Origin: Geothrix sp.
GTDB taxonomy: Bacteria; Acidobacteriota; Holophagae; Holophagales; Holophagaceae
Length of the DNA stretch: 64,000 bases
NCBI RefSeq assembly: GCF_030219325.1
Contig: NZ_CP126625.1
Span: forward strand, 62,001-126,000
Reading direction: 5' to 3'
Part shown: in pieces, positions 51,601-60,566 of the stretch
Position numbering within the stretch: the stretch's first letter is position 1
Layout: each line of letters opens with the position of its first letter
Program-made: the position numbers and the translations under genes
Notes under the pieces: model-generated
The model's input: the letters and a program-made list of their open reading frames with translations, nothing else
The model's database searches: none
What the model was told of the DNA's origin: nothing

Positions 51601-52891
51601 CTCCTTCGACGGCACGACCGTGGCCAATGGCAGCCACAGCCTGGTGGCCAAGGCCTATGACGCCGCCGGCAACGTCGGCACCTCGGCGGTCGTCGCCTTC
51701 GTGGTGGACACCGTGGCCCCGAGCGTGACCCCGAAGGTCAGCGGCACCTCGGGCACCCTGGCCTTCAGCGCGACGGCCACGGACAACGTGGGCGTGACCA
51801 AGGTGGAGTACTACGTCAACGGCACCCTCAAGGGCAGCGCGACGGCCGCCCCCTACAGCTTCGGCTTCGCGTCGACGGCCCTGGCCAATGGCAGCTACAG
51901 CCTGGTGGCCAAGGCCTACGACGCCGCCGGCAACGTCGGCACCTCAGCCACCGTCACCTTCACCATCGACAATGACAAGACGGCGCCGAGCGTGACCCCC
52001 AAGGTCAGCGGTACCTCGGGCGTCCTGACCTTCAGCGCGACGGCCACGGACAACGTGGGCGTGACCAAGGTGGAGTACTACGTCAACAACGCCCTCAAGG
52101 GCAGCGCGACGGCCGCCCCCTACAGCTTCGGCTTCGTATCGACGGCCCTGGCCAATGGCAGCTACAGCCTGGTGGCCAAGGCCTACGACGCCGCCGGCAA
52201 CGTCGGCACCTCCGCCGCGGTCCCCTTCACGATCAGCAATGCCGATACGACGGCCCCGACGGTCACGGCCACCGTCACGGGGACGGGCACCTCCAGGACC
52301 TTCACGGCGACGGCCACGGACAACGTCGGGGTCAGCCGGGTGGAGTACTACGTGGATGGCGCCCTCAAAGGCAGCGCCACGGCTTCCCCCTACACGGTCT
52401 CCTTCGACGGCACGACCGTGGCCAATGGCAGCCACAGCCTGGTGGCCAAGGCCTATGACGCCGCCGGCAACGTCGGCACCTCGGCTGCCGTCGCCTTCAC
52501 CGTGTCGAACCCTGCGGCCACCACGTTCCAGGAGACCGAGTCGAACGACACCACGGCCACGGCCAATGTGGTCGCTTCCACGGTCACCAAGGTCACCGGG
52601 GCCATCTCCACGAGCCAGGATGTGGACACCTTCGCGATCACGCTGGTGGCGGGTCAGAGCGTCCTGCTGACCCTGACCCCGCCCCCGGGCCTGATCTACG
52701 GCATGAACGTCTTCCAGGGGGTTGCGGCCCAGGGGATCCAGGCCGGGAAGCAGCTGACCTCCTCGGGCTCGACGGTCGTCCGCATTCCGCCGCCGCCGCC
52801 ATCCGCGACCGAGGTCAAGGTCTACATCCAGATCTACAGCCCCAACGGTCAGTGGAGCGCTTCGCCCTACAGCCTCACCATCCAGCGATGA
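48692..52891 (+). CDS. Secreted M4 (thermolysin-like) metallopeptidase with eight Ig-like repeats
   Basis: 1399 residues. A signal peptide (about 1-23) is followed by an FTP/PepSY propeptide to about 225 (FQQYYQGVRVLGGELILHQ). The catalytic domain has HEMGH near residue 365, the third zinc ligand in GGLNEANSDIIG near 388 and the active-site His in DVHFSSGPMNRAFYFLS near 460. Eight Ig-like repeats of about 88 residues fill 565-1270, and a PPC-type domain (TFQETESNDTTATA) ends the protein. It should be secreted as a proenzyme that cleaves itself and then binds surfaces or polymers. GGAGG lies just before the ATG. Confidence 0.94.
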   Translation: MTGPCARTVASCLGLFAASLVASPSGTRVEEAASNARRMAEVRAHQEFGQGLDDRHTLKAYRTEALADGAGSIRFQQYYQGVRVLGGELILHQVPGRSHEAAADALVRDLQIASDPSLEVHEALAIAHAAVAPRSTYRVAPTAELVVFPVTRLVPRPGIKDPKNAEDFKEVVLRHELAYLIHVELEQGEDTRHEDLLVQAHSGGILRHWSTLHTAAHEGVGKSEYSGSVKLNTNTVDGGFELRDLGRAGNYTTNMNGGTSGNGSVYTASVDAWGDGLNYSAGNGSTSANGQTAAVDAHYGMQVTWDFLTKVMGRNGIDGTGRTVFSRVHYSASYDNAFWSDACFCMTFGDGSMFKTLTAMDVAAHEMGHGVCATTANLAYVGESGGLNEANSDIIGTMVEFYALGAQGQGTVIPDTGGNWTIGELLETASFPTPLRYMQKPSLDGRSPDAWSSNLASLDVHFSSGPMNRAFYFLSQGSSSSASSSAYSSYLPAGMSGLGNDRAMRIWWRTLTTRLTSSSNYLAARNGAIAAAKELYGAGSTEEKAVWNAFAGINVGSAWKDTDASAPSVTPKVSGTSGVLTFSATATDNVGVTKVEYYVNNALKGSATAAPYSFGFVSTALANGSYSLVAKAYDAAGNVGTSAAVPFTISNADTTAPTVTATVTGTGTSRTFTATATDNVGVSRVEYYVDGALKGSATASPYTVSFDGTTVANGSHSLVAKAYDAAGNVGTSAVVAFVVDTVAPSVTPKVSGTSGTLAFSATATDNVGVTKVEYYVNNALKGSATAAPYSFGFASTALANGSYSLVAKAYDAAGNVGTSATVTFTIDNDKTAPSVTPKVSGTSGVLTFSATATDNVGVTKVEYYVNNALKGSATAAPYSFGFVSTALANGSYSLVAKAYDAAGNVGTSAAVPFTISNADTTAPTVTATVTGTGTSRTFTATATDNVGVTKVEYYVDGALKGSATASPYTVSFDGTTVANGSHSLVAKAYDAAGNVGTSAVVAFVVDTVAPSVTPKVSGTSGTLAFSATATDNVGVTKVEYYVNGTLKGSATAAPYSFGFASTALANGSYSLVAKAYDAAGNVGTSATVTFTIDNDKTAPSVTPKVSGTSGVLTFSATATDNVGVTKVEYYVNNALKGSATAAPYSFGFVSTALANGSYSLVAKAYDAAGNVGTSAAVPFTISNADTTAPTVTATVTGTGTSRTFTATATDNVGVSRVEYYVDGALKGSATASPYTVSFDGTTVANGSHSLVAKAYDAAGNVGTSAAVAFTVSNPAATTFQETESNDTTATANVVASTVTKVTGAISTSQDVDTFAITLVAGQSVLLTLTPPPGLIYGMNVFQGVAAQGIQAGKQLTSSGSTVVRIPPPPPSATEVKVYIQIYSPNGQWSASPYSLTIQR
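50387..52510 (+). repeat. 798-bp super-repeat inside the M4 peptidase (about 2.7 copies)
   Basis: Repeat starts at 50387, 51185 and 51983 are exactly 798 bp (266 codons) apart. Each full unit holds three Ig-like modules (types a, b, c), giving a-b-c-a-b-c-a-b. Copies are nearly identical at DNA level. Confidence 0.92.
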
Positions 52892-52916
52892 GGCCCGGAC
52901 CTCGCCGGGTCCAGGC

Positions 52917-53543
52917 CTAGGCGGTCCCGAAAAGCCTGTCCCCGGCATCGCCCAGCCCGGGGAGGATGTAGCCCTTCTCGTTGAGCTGGCGGTCCACTGC
53001 CCCGACCACGATGGTGAGGTCGGGGTGGTCGCCCTGGAGCCGCTCCAGGCCTTCGGGCGCAGCCAGGACGGATACGAGCGCGAGATTGACGGCACCGGCG
53101 GCCTTCAGCTGCCGCACGGCTTCGGAGGCGCTGCCCCCGGTGGCGAGCATGGGGTCCAGCACGAAGACAGGGCGCGCTTCCAGGAGTGGCGGGAAGTTGC
53201 GGTAGTAGGGGACGGGCACGAGGGAGTCGTGGTCGCGATAGAGGCCGAGGTGTCCGACCTTGGCGGTGGGCAGCAGCCTGAGGAAGGACGGGAGCAGCCC
53301 CAGACCGGCCCGGAGGACCGGCACCAGCACTGGATCGAGAGCCCTGAGGCGGAGCGTGCCGGTGCGCTCGAGCGGCGTCTCCACGACGACGGACTCGGTG
53401 GGAAGGGCCCGAGTGGATTCGATGGCCAGGATGAGGCCGACCTCTTCGATGAGCGCCCGGAAGAGGCTTCCGGGGGTCTTGCGGTCCCGGATGAGGGAGA
53501 GCTTGTGGTGGACGAGTGGATGATCGACGACATGGATGGTCAT
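52917..53543 (-). CDS. upp: Uracil phosphoribosyltransferase
   Basis: 208 residues. Salvages uracil to UMP with PRPP. Blocks: VVDHPLVHHKLSLIRDRKT at the N-terminus, VPVLRAGLGLL, GLYRDHDSLVPVPYY, the PRPP loop VFVLDPMLATGGSASEA and the uracil-binding C-terminal KGYILPGLGDAGDRLFGT. ATG 53543 has GGGAGG 8 nt upstream. It converges with the M4 peptidase across a 25-nt spacer. Confidence 0.96.
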   Translation of the reverse strand: MTIHVVDHPLVHHKLSLIRDRKTPGSLFRALIEEVGLILAIESTRALPTESVVVETPLERTGTLRLRALDPVLVPVLRAGLGLLPSFLRLLPTAKVGHLGLYRDHDSLVPVPYYRNFPPLLEARPVFVLDPMLATGGSASEAVRQLKAAGAVNLALVSVLAAPEGLERLQGDHPDLTIVVGAVDRQLNEKGYILPGLGDAGDRLFGTA

Positions 53544-53899
53544 GGTCTTGGCCTCCCGGTGCTTCCGGCTGGATCCCGGGCGGCCCAACGCCGCGCCAGG
53601 ACTGGAATGCGCGAGTAGAAGGTTAACAGGCTGGAGACCTGCCGAAGGGCACGAAGCGAGCCGGCCGGAAGCCGGACTTCGCCGGGTCGATTGGACCCTC
53701 CCATCTCTACGACCGGAGCTCGACCAGATTCCGCGAAGGTCGCTGAAAACGGCTGCTGGTGCGGGTTTCGGCGGATGTCACGCATGGAAACCCTGCGACT
53801 TTTCCCCCGCGGCCGCGTCAACCTTTGGGTGCTGGCGGTGCAGAATTCAGGTTCGGGCACTCGGGGACGAAGGGGATCTGGATGGGGAGGTAGCGACAA
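53544..53899. other. Intergenic region, no gene seen
   Basis: First part of the 491-nt spacer between divergent upp and the IGPS-like gene. It has a short GC-rich inverted repeat near 53658-53672 but no open frame with a ribosome site or family similarity. Confidence 0.5.
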
Positions 53900-53957
53900 A
53901 AAAAATGAAGATTTTTCATTTTTCTCTGTTGACCTCATCCAGATCGCTGGTTTCATG
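53900..53957 (+). promoter_or_regulatory. AT-rich hairpin and possible promoter upstream of the IGPS/histone-like gene
   Basis: A 9-bp A/T stem (53901-53909 with 53915-53923) lies just before TTGACC (53929-53934). The position resembles an UP element next to a -35 box. The -10 at 17 nt (TTCATG, 53952) is poor, so the promoter is tentative. Confidence 0.35.
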
Positions 53958-54034
53958 TTGAATCAGAGGAAAAACAGACCATCATCTTCCCCATAGGGCC
54001 AGCAGCGAGGTATCTGAGATTTGGAGAGTGGGAA

Positions 54035-55456
54035 ATGCTAAAGAAAGTCGCCATCTTCAAGGCCCTGGATGTGGAAATCAAGAAGCAGAGGGGCCCCGTG
54101 GCGGTTAAGGATGCTTACAAGGGGCACCACTCCCTGAAAGAAGAGCTCAGCCAGCCTGGAATCACCATCTTGGGTGAAGTGGCCGGGGGCGATCCGGGCC
54201 GTGGCCAGGTGCGGGAATCCTACAAGGCCTCCACCCACGCCAAGAGCTTGGCCGAAAACGGCGCCCGGGCCCTCTCGGTCGCCACGGACAAGTTCCTCTA
54301 TTTCGGCGAGGACAAGCACCTCTCCGAAGTGCGCAGTCAGGTGAAGCTGCCCCTGATCCGGCGGGAGTTCATCTTCGAGGAGTACCAGGTCGAGGAGAGC
54401 AAGATCCTGGGGGCGGATGCGATCTTCCTGATGCCCGCGCTGCTGGGCCAGGAGCGCCTGCAGACCCTTCTCAAGTTCGCCACCAGCAAGGGTCTGGACG
54501 TGGTGGTCGAAGTGACCTCCGAGGCGGAATTGCGGCGGGCGGTCGATGCCGGCGCCGACATCATCTGCGCCGTGGGCCGGAACCTGGATACCTGGGAAGC
54601 CTCCTGGGACCAGGCCGTCGCACTGGTCAAGAAGGTCCCCAAAAGCTGTCTCAAACTCGTCGAGGGCGGCGTGCACCGTCTGGAGCAGATCAAGCAGGTG
54701 GAGGCCCTGGGCGTCCACGGCCTGCTGATCGGCGATGCCCTCCTTGATGACTACTATCCCGGCAAGCGCCTGGCCCAGATCCTGGCCGGCGTGGAGCCCC
54801 CGAAAAAAGCCGCGAAGCCCAAGGGCAAGACCGGCTCTGCCGCTGACGCGGCGCTAGCCCCCACGGCCGCACCGGCGGCCAAGGAACGCGTGTCCACCCC
54901 GCGGAAAGACACGGCCCAACCAGGCACGAAAGATGCTAAGGGCAAGCCATCTTCCCGCACGACCCCTTCCAACCCCGCCCAAAAGGGCGTAAAGGAGCCA
55001 CCCATGGCCGAAATGACCAACCCGGTCGCCACCACCGAACCCGTCGCCGCCAAGAAGCCGGCGAAGAAGGCCGCCCCCAAGAAGAAGGCTGCCGCCAAGA
55101 AGCCCGCCGCCAAGAAGGCCGCGCCGAAGAAGGCCGCCGCCAAGAAGCCGGCCGCCAAGAAGGTCGTGAAGAAGGCCGCGCCGAAGAAGGCCGCCGCCAA
55201 GAAGCCGGCCGCCAAGAAGGTCGTGAAGAAGGCCGCGCCGAAGAAGGCCGCCGCCAAGAAGCCGGCCGCCAAGAAGGCCGTGAAGAAGGTCGTGAAGAAG
55301 GCCGCGCCGAAGAAGGCCGCTGCCAAGAAGCCGGCCGCCAAGAAGGTCGTGAAGAAGGTCGTGAAGAAGGCCGCGCCGAAGAAGGCCGCCGCCAAGAAGC
55401 CGGCCGCCAAGAAGGTCGTGAAGAAGGCCGCGCCGAAGAAGGCCGCCAAGAAGTAG
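54035..55456 (+). CDS. IGPS-like (TrpC fold) pseudoenzyme fused to a histone H1-like Lys/Ala tail
   Basis: 473 residues. Residues 1-250 follow indole-3-glycerol-phosphate synthase: ITILGEVAGGDPGRG (47-57), GARALSVATDKFLYFG, LPLIRREFIFEEYQ (105-118), VVVEVTSEAEL (Glu159) and LVEGGV (Glu230). The catalytic lysine of the usual E-V-K is Ala50 and that of the K-D-F motif is Arg110; the Asn of the N-N-R segment is also absent. A linker at 258-323 rich in Pro, Ala, Lys and Ser leads to repeated KKAAPKKAAAKKPAAKK units, as in histone H1/HC1-like DNA-binding proteins. No trp genes are near. An internal start may also give the tail alone. Confidence 0.8.
   Translation: MLKKVAIFKALDVEIKKQRGPVAVKDAYKGHHSLKEELSQPGITILGEVAGGDPGRGQVRESYKASTHAKSLAENGARALSVATDKFLYFGEDKHLSEVRSQVKLPLIRREFIFEEYQVEESKILGADAIFLMPALLGQERLQTLLKFATSKGLDVVVEVTSEAELRRAVDAGADIICAVGRNLDTWEASWDQAVALVKKVPKSCLKLVEGGVHRLEQIKQVEALGVHGLLIGDALLDDYYPGKRLAQILAGVEPPKKAAKPKGKTGSAADAALAPTAAPAAKERVSTPRKDTAQPGTKDAKGKPSSRTTPSNPAQKGVKEPPMAEMTNPVATTEPVAAKKPAKKAAPKKKAAAKKPAAKKAAPKKAAAKKPAAKKVVKKAAPKKAAAKKPAAKKVVKKAAPKKAAAKKPAAKKAVKKVVKKAAPKKAAAKKPAAKKVVKKVVKKAAPKKAAAKKPAAKKVVKKAAPKKAAKK
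55004..55456 (+). CDS. Histone H1/HC1-like Lys/Ala-rich DNA-binding protein from an internal in-frame start
   Basis: 150 residues, sharing the frame of the IGPS-like gene. AAAGGAG at 54991-54997 is 6 nt before ATG 55004, as good a site as any in the window. The product MAEMTNPVATTEPVAAKKPA is followed by about six repeats of AAPKKAAAKKPAAKK with VVKK spacers, strongly basic and with no hydrophobic core. Such proteins bind and compact DNA. Either the cell makes both a fusion and a free tail, or the upstream stop was lost recently. The DNA repeats are near-identical and prone to length change. Confidence 0.6.
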   Translation: MAEMTNPVATTEPVAAKKPAKKAAPKKKAAAKKPAAKKAAPKKAAAKKPAAKKVVKKAAPKKAAAKKPAAKKVVKKAAPKKAAAKKPAAKKAVKKVVKKAAPKKAAAKKPAAKKVVKKVVKKAAPKKAAAKKPAAKKVVKKAAPKKAAKK

Positions 55457-55484
55457 GCCCAAACGGCACACATAACCTGGCTAA

Positions 55485-56810
<1,326 letters not shown>

Positions 56811-56823
56811 GAGGTCCTCTGGC

Positions 56824-57126
56824 ATGAACGCCAACTGGCTCTTGAAGTCCTCCACCCTGTGGAGCGTGCTGGGGGCCTCGGGGTTCCTGTCCCTGATGGC
56901 CATGCTCTTCTCCCAGGGGGGGCTTCCCGAGTTGCGCCGCCGCGAGGCCGAGCTGCAGGCCGCCCGGGCCCGGCTGGTGGAGCTGAACCACCGCAACCGC
57001 GAGTTGATGGAGGAGGTCCAGCGGCTCGCGGCGAAGGACCCTGAGCTCATGGAGGCCCTGGCCCGTCGCCAGGGCTATGCGCGCAAGGGTGAGACCGTCT
57101 ACACCTTCCGGAACCGGGAACGGTAG
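56824..57126 (+). CDS. ftsB: FtsB/DivIC-type septum formation protein
   Basis: 100 residues. One membrane helix (about 10-30, LWSVLGASGFLSLMAMLF) is followed by a coiled coil (LRRREAELQAARARLVELNH to about 75) and a short tail with ARRQGYARKGETVYTF, the pattern of FtsB/DivIC. These proteins link FtsQ and FtsL at the division site. Location directly after eno (13 nt) is the common one for ftsB. Confidence 0.9.
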   Translation: MNANWLLKSSTLWSVLGASGFLSLMAMLFSQGGLPELRRREAELQAARARLVELNHRNRELMEEVQRLAAKDPELMEALARRQGYARKGETVYTFRNRER

Positions 57127-57127
57127 C

Positions 57128-57931
57128 TTGGAACTCCGTCTCGCCTCCGCCTCGGGCAATGTCTTCGGCTACCTCTGGGCTGACGAGGCTAAAGACTGTT
57201 CAGGCGAGGATTATGCAAAAATCCTCTGCCCCAGGGGTCATGGCTTCGGTTTAGATGGCCTTTTTTTGATGCAAAGGCCGGGAGCGGGGCCTTGGGTGCT
57301 GGAGCACTGGGATCCGGATGGATCCAAGTCCTTTTGTTCCAATGGAAGCAGGGCGTCGCTGGCCATTCTGGGAGCCCCCTCCGAAGCCCGGGTCGAGGTG
57401 ATCTCCAGCGGCGAGTGGATCCTGCTCCGCCGCGCAGGTGAAGAGGTCGGCATCCGCATGCCGCAGGGGGACGGCTTCGGCATGCGTGCGCTTCCACTGC
57501 CGACGGAACTGCCTGCGGGCTTCGGATGGATCGGCAATCCGCAGCTCGTGCTGCGCGTGCCGTCGGTCGCGTCGGTGGACCTGAAGGCCTTCGCGCCGCC
57601 GCTTCGCCACCACGCGGCGATCCCCGGCGGCACCAACGTGAACGTGGTCGAGGTCATCGCTCCCGGCGAGGCCAGGATCCGCTCCTGGGAACGGGGCGTG
57701 GAAGGAGAGACCCTCTGCTGCGGAACCGGCAGTGCCGTCGCCGCCGCCTGGCTCGCGAGCACCGAGGGCATTTCCTCCTGGCGTCTCCACACCGCCAGCG
57801 GCGAGGTGGTGAACGTCGAGCTCGATCTGGCCGCAGAAGGATCGTGGCGGGAATTGTGGCTTTCAGGTCCGGTGCGCAGGTTGGGCACTGTGCATCCAGA
57901 TCCCTCGCTCTTGCTGCGCTTGGGACGCTGA
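57128..57931 (+). CDS. dapF: Diaminopimelate epimerase-like protein
   Basis: 267 residues from TTG at 57128, one nt after the FtsB-like stop. Epimerises LL- to meso-diaminopimelate for lysine and peptidoglycan. Both catalytic cysteines are in place: SFCSNGSRASL near residue 77 and ETLCCGTGSAVAAA near 195, each starting a helix that binds a carboxylate. The N-terminal GNVFGY replaces the usual G-N-D-F. No ATG or GTG alternative matches the family N-terminus. Family is likely; the substrate could differ since the N-terminal motif is altered. Confidence 0.85.
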   Translation: MELRLASASGNVFGYLWADEAKDCSGEDYAKILCPRGHGFGLDGLFLMQRPGAGPWVLEHWDPDGSKSFCSNGSRASLAILGAPSEARVEVISSGEWILLRRAGEEVGIRMPQGDGFGMRALPLPTELPAGFGWIGNPQLVLRVPSVASVDLKAFAPPLRHHAAIPGGTNVNVVEVIAPGEARIRSWERGVEGETLCCGTGSAVAAAWLASTEGISSWRLHTASGEVVNVELDLAAEGSWRELWLSGPVRRLGTVHPDPSLLLRLGR

Positions 57932-58045
57932 TCACACCAGCGCTTCGCCGTGGAACCCGACCTGCTAGACTGGCGTGTTCCACACCCGAGGGGATGCCGA
58001 GATGCGTGGTTTGGCCAGCGCCTGGATGACGATGGGGATCGCCTG

Positions 58046-58825
58046 ATGCGCGCCCGGGTGGTGGCCTTGGCGAACCAGAAGGGCGGCGTGGGGAAGACCA
58101 CCACGGCCATCAACCTCGCGGCGTCCCTCGCGATGATGGAGAAGATGGTGCTCCTGGTGGACTTCGACCCCCAGGGCCACAGCACGACTGGGCTCGGCTT
58201 CCCGAAGCCCGACCACCGCGCGGGTTCGTACGCCCTGATGAAGGGCGCCCCGGCCGAGGCCCTGCTGCTCAGTACCGAAGTGCCCATGATGCAGGTGATT
58301 CCCGCGGGCAAGGACCTCGCCCAGCTGGAATTCGAACTCTTCGAGCTGCCTCAGCTCCAGGTGCTCAAGCAGGGGCTCGCGCCTTTGATGGACAAGTTCG
58401 ACTACATCCTCATCGATCCTCCGCCCAGCCTCGGCATGATCACCTTGAACGCCCTCACCGCTGCGGACGAGGTCATCGTGCCCATGCCCTGCGAGTTCTT
58501 CGCGCTGGATGGCCTGGCGGAACTGACCGAGACCCTCCGGCGCATCCAGTCCGGTCCGAATCCGCGGCTCCAGCTCGGCGGCATCCTGCTCACCATGGCC
58601 GAGGAGCGCACCAACCTCGGCGCGGCCGTCGCCAACGAAGTGCGCCACGCCTTCCCCGGGAAGGTCTTCCAGACCATGATCCCCCGGAACATCCGGCTCG
58701 CCGAGGCGCCCAGCCACGGCAAGCCCGTGGCCTTCTACGATCTGCGCTCCAAGGGCGCCCAAGCCTACCTCAGCCTGGCGAAGGAATGGCTGGGCCTGGA
58801 GATCCTCGCGAGGAGGGAAGCCTGA
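58046..58825 (+). CDS. parA: Chromosome-partition ATPase ParA/Soj
   Basis: 259 residues. The deviant Walker [21 protein letters not shown] is at the N-terminus, Walker B is [17 protein letters not shown], and [18 protein letters not shown] follows. It binds DNA in the ATP state and, with ParB, moves replication origins. ATG 58046 chosen; the open frame extends upstream without family similarity. It overlaps parB by one base (TGATG). Confidence 0.96.
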   Translation: MRARVVALANQKGGVGKTTTAINLAASLAMMEKMVLLVDFDPQGHSTTGLGFPKPDHRAGSYALMKGAPAEALLLSTEVPMMQVIPAGKDLAQLEFELFELPQLQVLKQGLAPLMDKFDYILIDPPPSLGMITLNALTAADEVIVPMPCEFFALDGLAELTETLRRIQSGPNPRLQLGGILLTMAEERTNLGAAVANEVRHAFPGKVFQTMIPRNIRLAEAPSHGKPVAFYDLRSKGAQAYLSLAKEWLGLEILARREA

Positions 58826-59691
58826 TGACCCTGTTGAAGCGACCGGCCCTCGGCCGTGGACTCACCTCGCTCATGAGCCAGATGGCTCCCGAGGACGGCG
58901 GCCAGCGGGAGCTGCCCCTGGGCAGCATGGTGCCCAACCGGGCCCAGCCCCGCACGCACTTCGACGAGGCTGCCCTGGTCGAACTGGCCGAGAGCCTGAA
59001 GCAGCACGGGATGGTCCAGCCCATCGTGGTGCGCAAGGTGGGCGACCAGTACGAGATCATCGCCGGCGAGCGCCGCTGGCGCGCCGCCCGGAAGGCCGGC
59101 CTCGCCATGGTCCCCGTGGTGATCAAGGAGGTTCCCGACGACCGCCTGCTGGAGATCGCCCTGGTCGAGAACATCCAGCGGCAGGAGCTGAACCCCATCG
59201 AGGAGGCCACGGCCTACTGGCAGCTGGGTGAGCACCTGAGGCTGACGCAGGAGCAGGTGGCGGACCGGGTCGGCAAGTCCCGGCCCCAGGTCGCCAACAC
59301 CCTTCGATTGCTTCGGCTGCCCGCCGAACTCAAGGCCGAAGTGGCCGAAGGACGCCTGAGCACGGGGCACGCCAAGGTGCTGCTCGGCGTGCCGGACCCC
59401 CGCCTGCAGGAACAGCTGGCCCACGAGGTGGTGCAGTCGCAGCTCAGCGTGCGCGCCCTGGAGGCGCGGATCCAGCAGCTTCAGAAACAGACCAAGGCCA
59501 AGGGCCGGAAGAAGCACCCCCAGGAGCTCTTCATCAAGGCCGCCGCCGAGGAGCTGACCCAGTCCTGGGGCACCCGCATCGAGATCAAGGCCAAGGGCAA
59601 GACCGGCACCCTGGTCATGCACTACGGCAGCGAGGGCGAGCTGGACCGTCTGTTCGAGGCCCTCAAGCATGGCCCGGCGAAGCGCCGCTAG
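58825..59691 (+). CDS. parB: Chromosome-partition protein ParB
   Basis: 288 residues. The N-terminal GRGLTSLMSQ is the ParA-stimulating tail. CTP-binding ParB/Srx domain: PNRAQPRTHFDEAALVELAES, EIIAGERRWRAARKAG and ALVENIQRQELNPIEEA. The helix-turn-helix reads LTQEQVADRVGKSRPQVANT, and a C-terminal dimer domain ends the protein. ParB binds parS sites and spreads as a CTP-dependent clamp. No parS-like palindrome was found by eye in the window. Confidence 0.96.
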   Translation: MTLLKRPALGRGLTSLMSQMAPEDGGQRELPLGSMVPNRAQPRTHFDEAALVELAESLKQHGMVQPIVVRKVGDQYEIIAGERRWRAARKAGLAMVPVVIKEVPDDRLLEIALVENIQRQELNPIEEATAYWQLGEHLRLTQEQVADRVGKSRPQVANTLRLLRLPAELKAEVAEGRLSTGHAKVLLGVPDPRLQEQLAHEVVQSQLSVRALEARIQQLQKQTKAKGRKKHPQELFIKAAAEELTQSWGTRIEIKAKGKTGTLVMHYGSEGELDRLFEALKHGPAKRR

Positions 59692-59708
59692 ACAAGTTAG
59701 GAGTCCCC

Positions 59709-60566
59709 ATGTCGTCCTGGTTCGTCAAGAAGCGTCAGCAGAAGACCGCCGTCGAAGAGAAGACCGTCCGGGTCCCCGAGGGTCTCTGGATCAAGTGCGA
59801 AGCCTGCAAGGAGTTGATCTACCGCAAGGAGCTGGTCAACACCCACAACGTCTGTCCCAAGTGCGGCTACCACTTCCGCATCGGCGTGGACGAGCGGCTC
59901 GAGAACCTCATGGATGATGGCTGGACCCCCCTGTTCGGCAACCTCCGCAGCGCCGACCCCCTGGGTTTCGTGGCCATGAAGAGCTACAAGGACCAGCTGA
60001 AGAAACTCGATGAGGCCGGCCAGACCGAGGATGCGGTCGTGGTGGTGGAGGGCACCCTCTCGGGGCACCCGGTGGTGAGCGCCATCATGAACTTCGACTT
60101 CCTCGCCGCCAGCATGGGCAGCGTGGTGGGCGAGAAGCTCCGTCTGGGCGCCGAGCGGGCCCTGGAGAAGCAGTGCGCCTACCTCATCGTCAGCTGCAGC
60201 GGCGGCGCCCGCATGCAGGAGGGCACCCTGTCGCTCATGCAGATGGCCAAGGTGAGCGCGGCCCTCGCCAAGCTCGACAAGGCGGGCCTGCCCTACCTCA
60301 GCATCCTGACCGATCCCACCACCGGCGGCGTGAGCGCCAGCTACGCCATGCTGGGCGACCTGAACATCGCCGAGCCCAAGGCCCTCATCGGCTTCGCCGG
60401 GCCCCGGGTCATCGAGCAGACCATCAAGCAGAGTCTGCCCGAGGGCTTCCAGCGTTCGGAATTCCTGCAGGCCCACGGCATGGTGGACAAGGTCGTCAAC
60501 CGCGACCACCTCAAGGACTTCATCGCCGCCTGCCTGGCGTGGATGATGCCTACGCCCAGGGACTGA
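59709..60566 (+). CDS. accD: Acetyl-CoA carboxylase carboxyltransferase subunit beta
   Basis: 285 residues. The N-terminal zinc ribbon (CEACKELIYRKEL and CPKCGYHF, about 30-55) is diagnostic for AccD. The crotonase-like core has GTLSGHPVVSAIMNFDFLAAS, VSCSGGARMQEGTLSLMQM, DPTTGGVSASYAMLGD and GFAGPRVIEQTI. With AccA it transfers CO2 from biotin to acetyl-CoA, the first step of fatty-acid synthesis. It overlaps folC by one base, the common accD-folC arrangement. Confidence 0.97.
   Translation: MSSWFVKKRQQKTAVEEKTVRVPEGLWIKCEACKELIYRKELVNTHNVCPKCGYHFRIGVDERLENLMDDGWTPLFGNLRSADPLGFVAMKSYKDQLKKLDEAGQTEDAVVVVEGTLSGHPVVSAIMNFDFLAASMGSVVGEKLRLGAERALEKQCAYLIVSCSGGARMQEGTLSLMQMAKVSAALAKLDKAGLPYLSILTDPTTGGVSASYAMLGDLNIAEPKALIGFAGPRVIEQTIKQSLPEGFQRSEFLQAHGMVDKVVNRDHLKDFIAACLAWMMPTPRD

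Noticed and set aside
50387-52510. Regular repeats considered as a CRISPR array or satellite
   Set aside because: Units are 798 bp, code in one frame and have no spacers; they are Ig-like protein modules.
52892-52916. Imperfect inverted repeat between the M4 gene and upp as a terminator
   Set aside because: The stem is interrupted and there is no T-run on either strand.
55060-55456. Lys/Ala codon repeats considered as a non-coding microsatellite
   Set aside because: The frame is preserved throughout, ends in a proper stop and has an upstream ribosome site; the product matches known histone-like composition.
57932-59708. Search for parS sites and an origin near parAB
   Set aside because: No TGTTTCACGTGAAACA-like palindrome or DnaA-box cluster was seen by eye.
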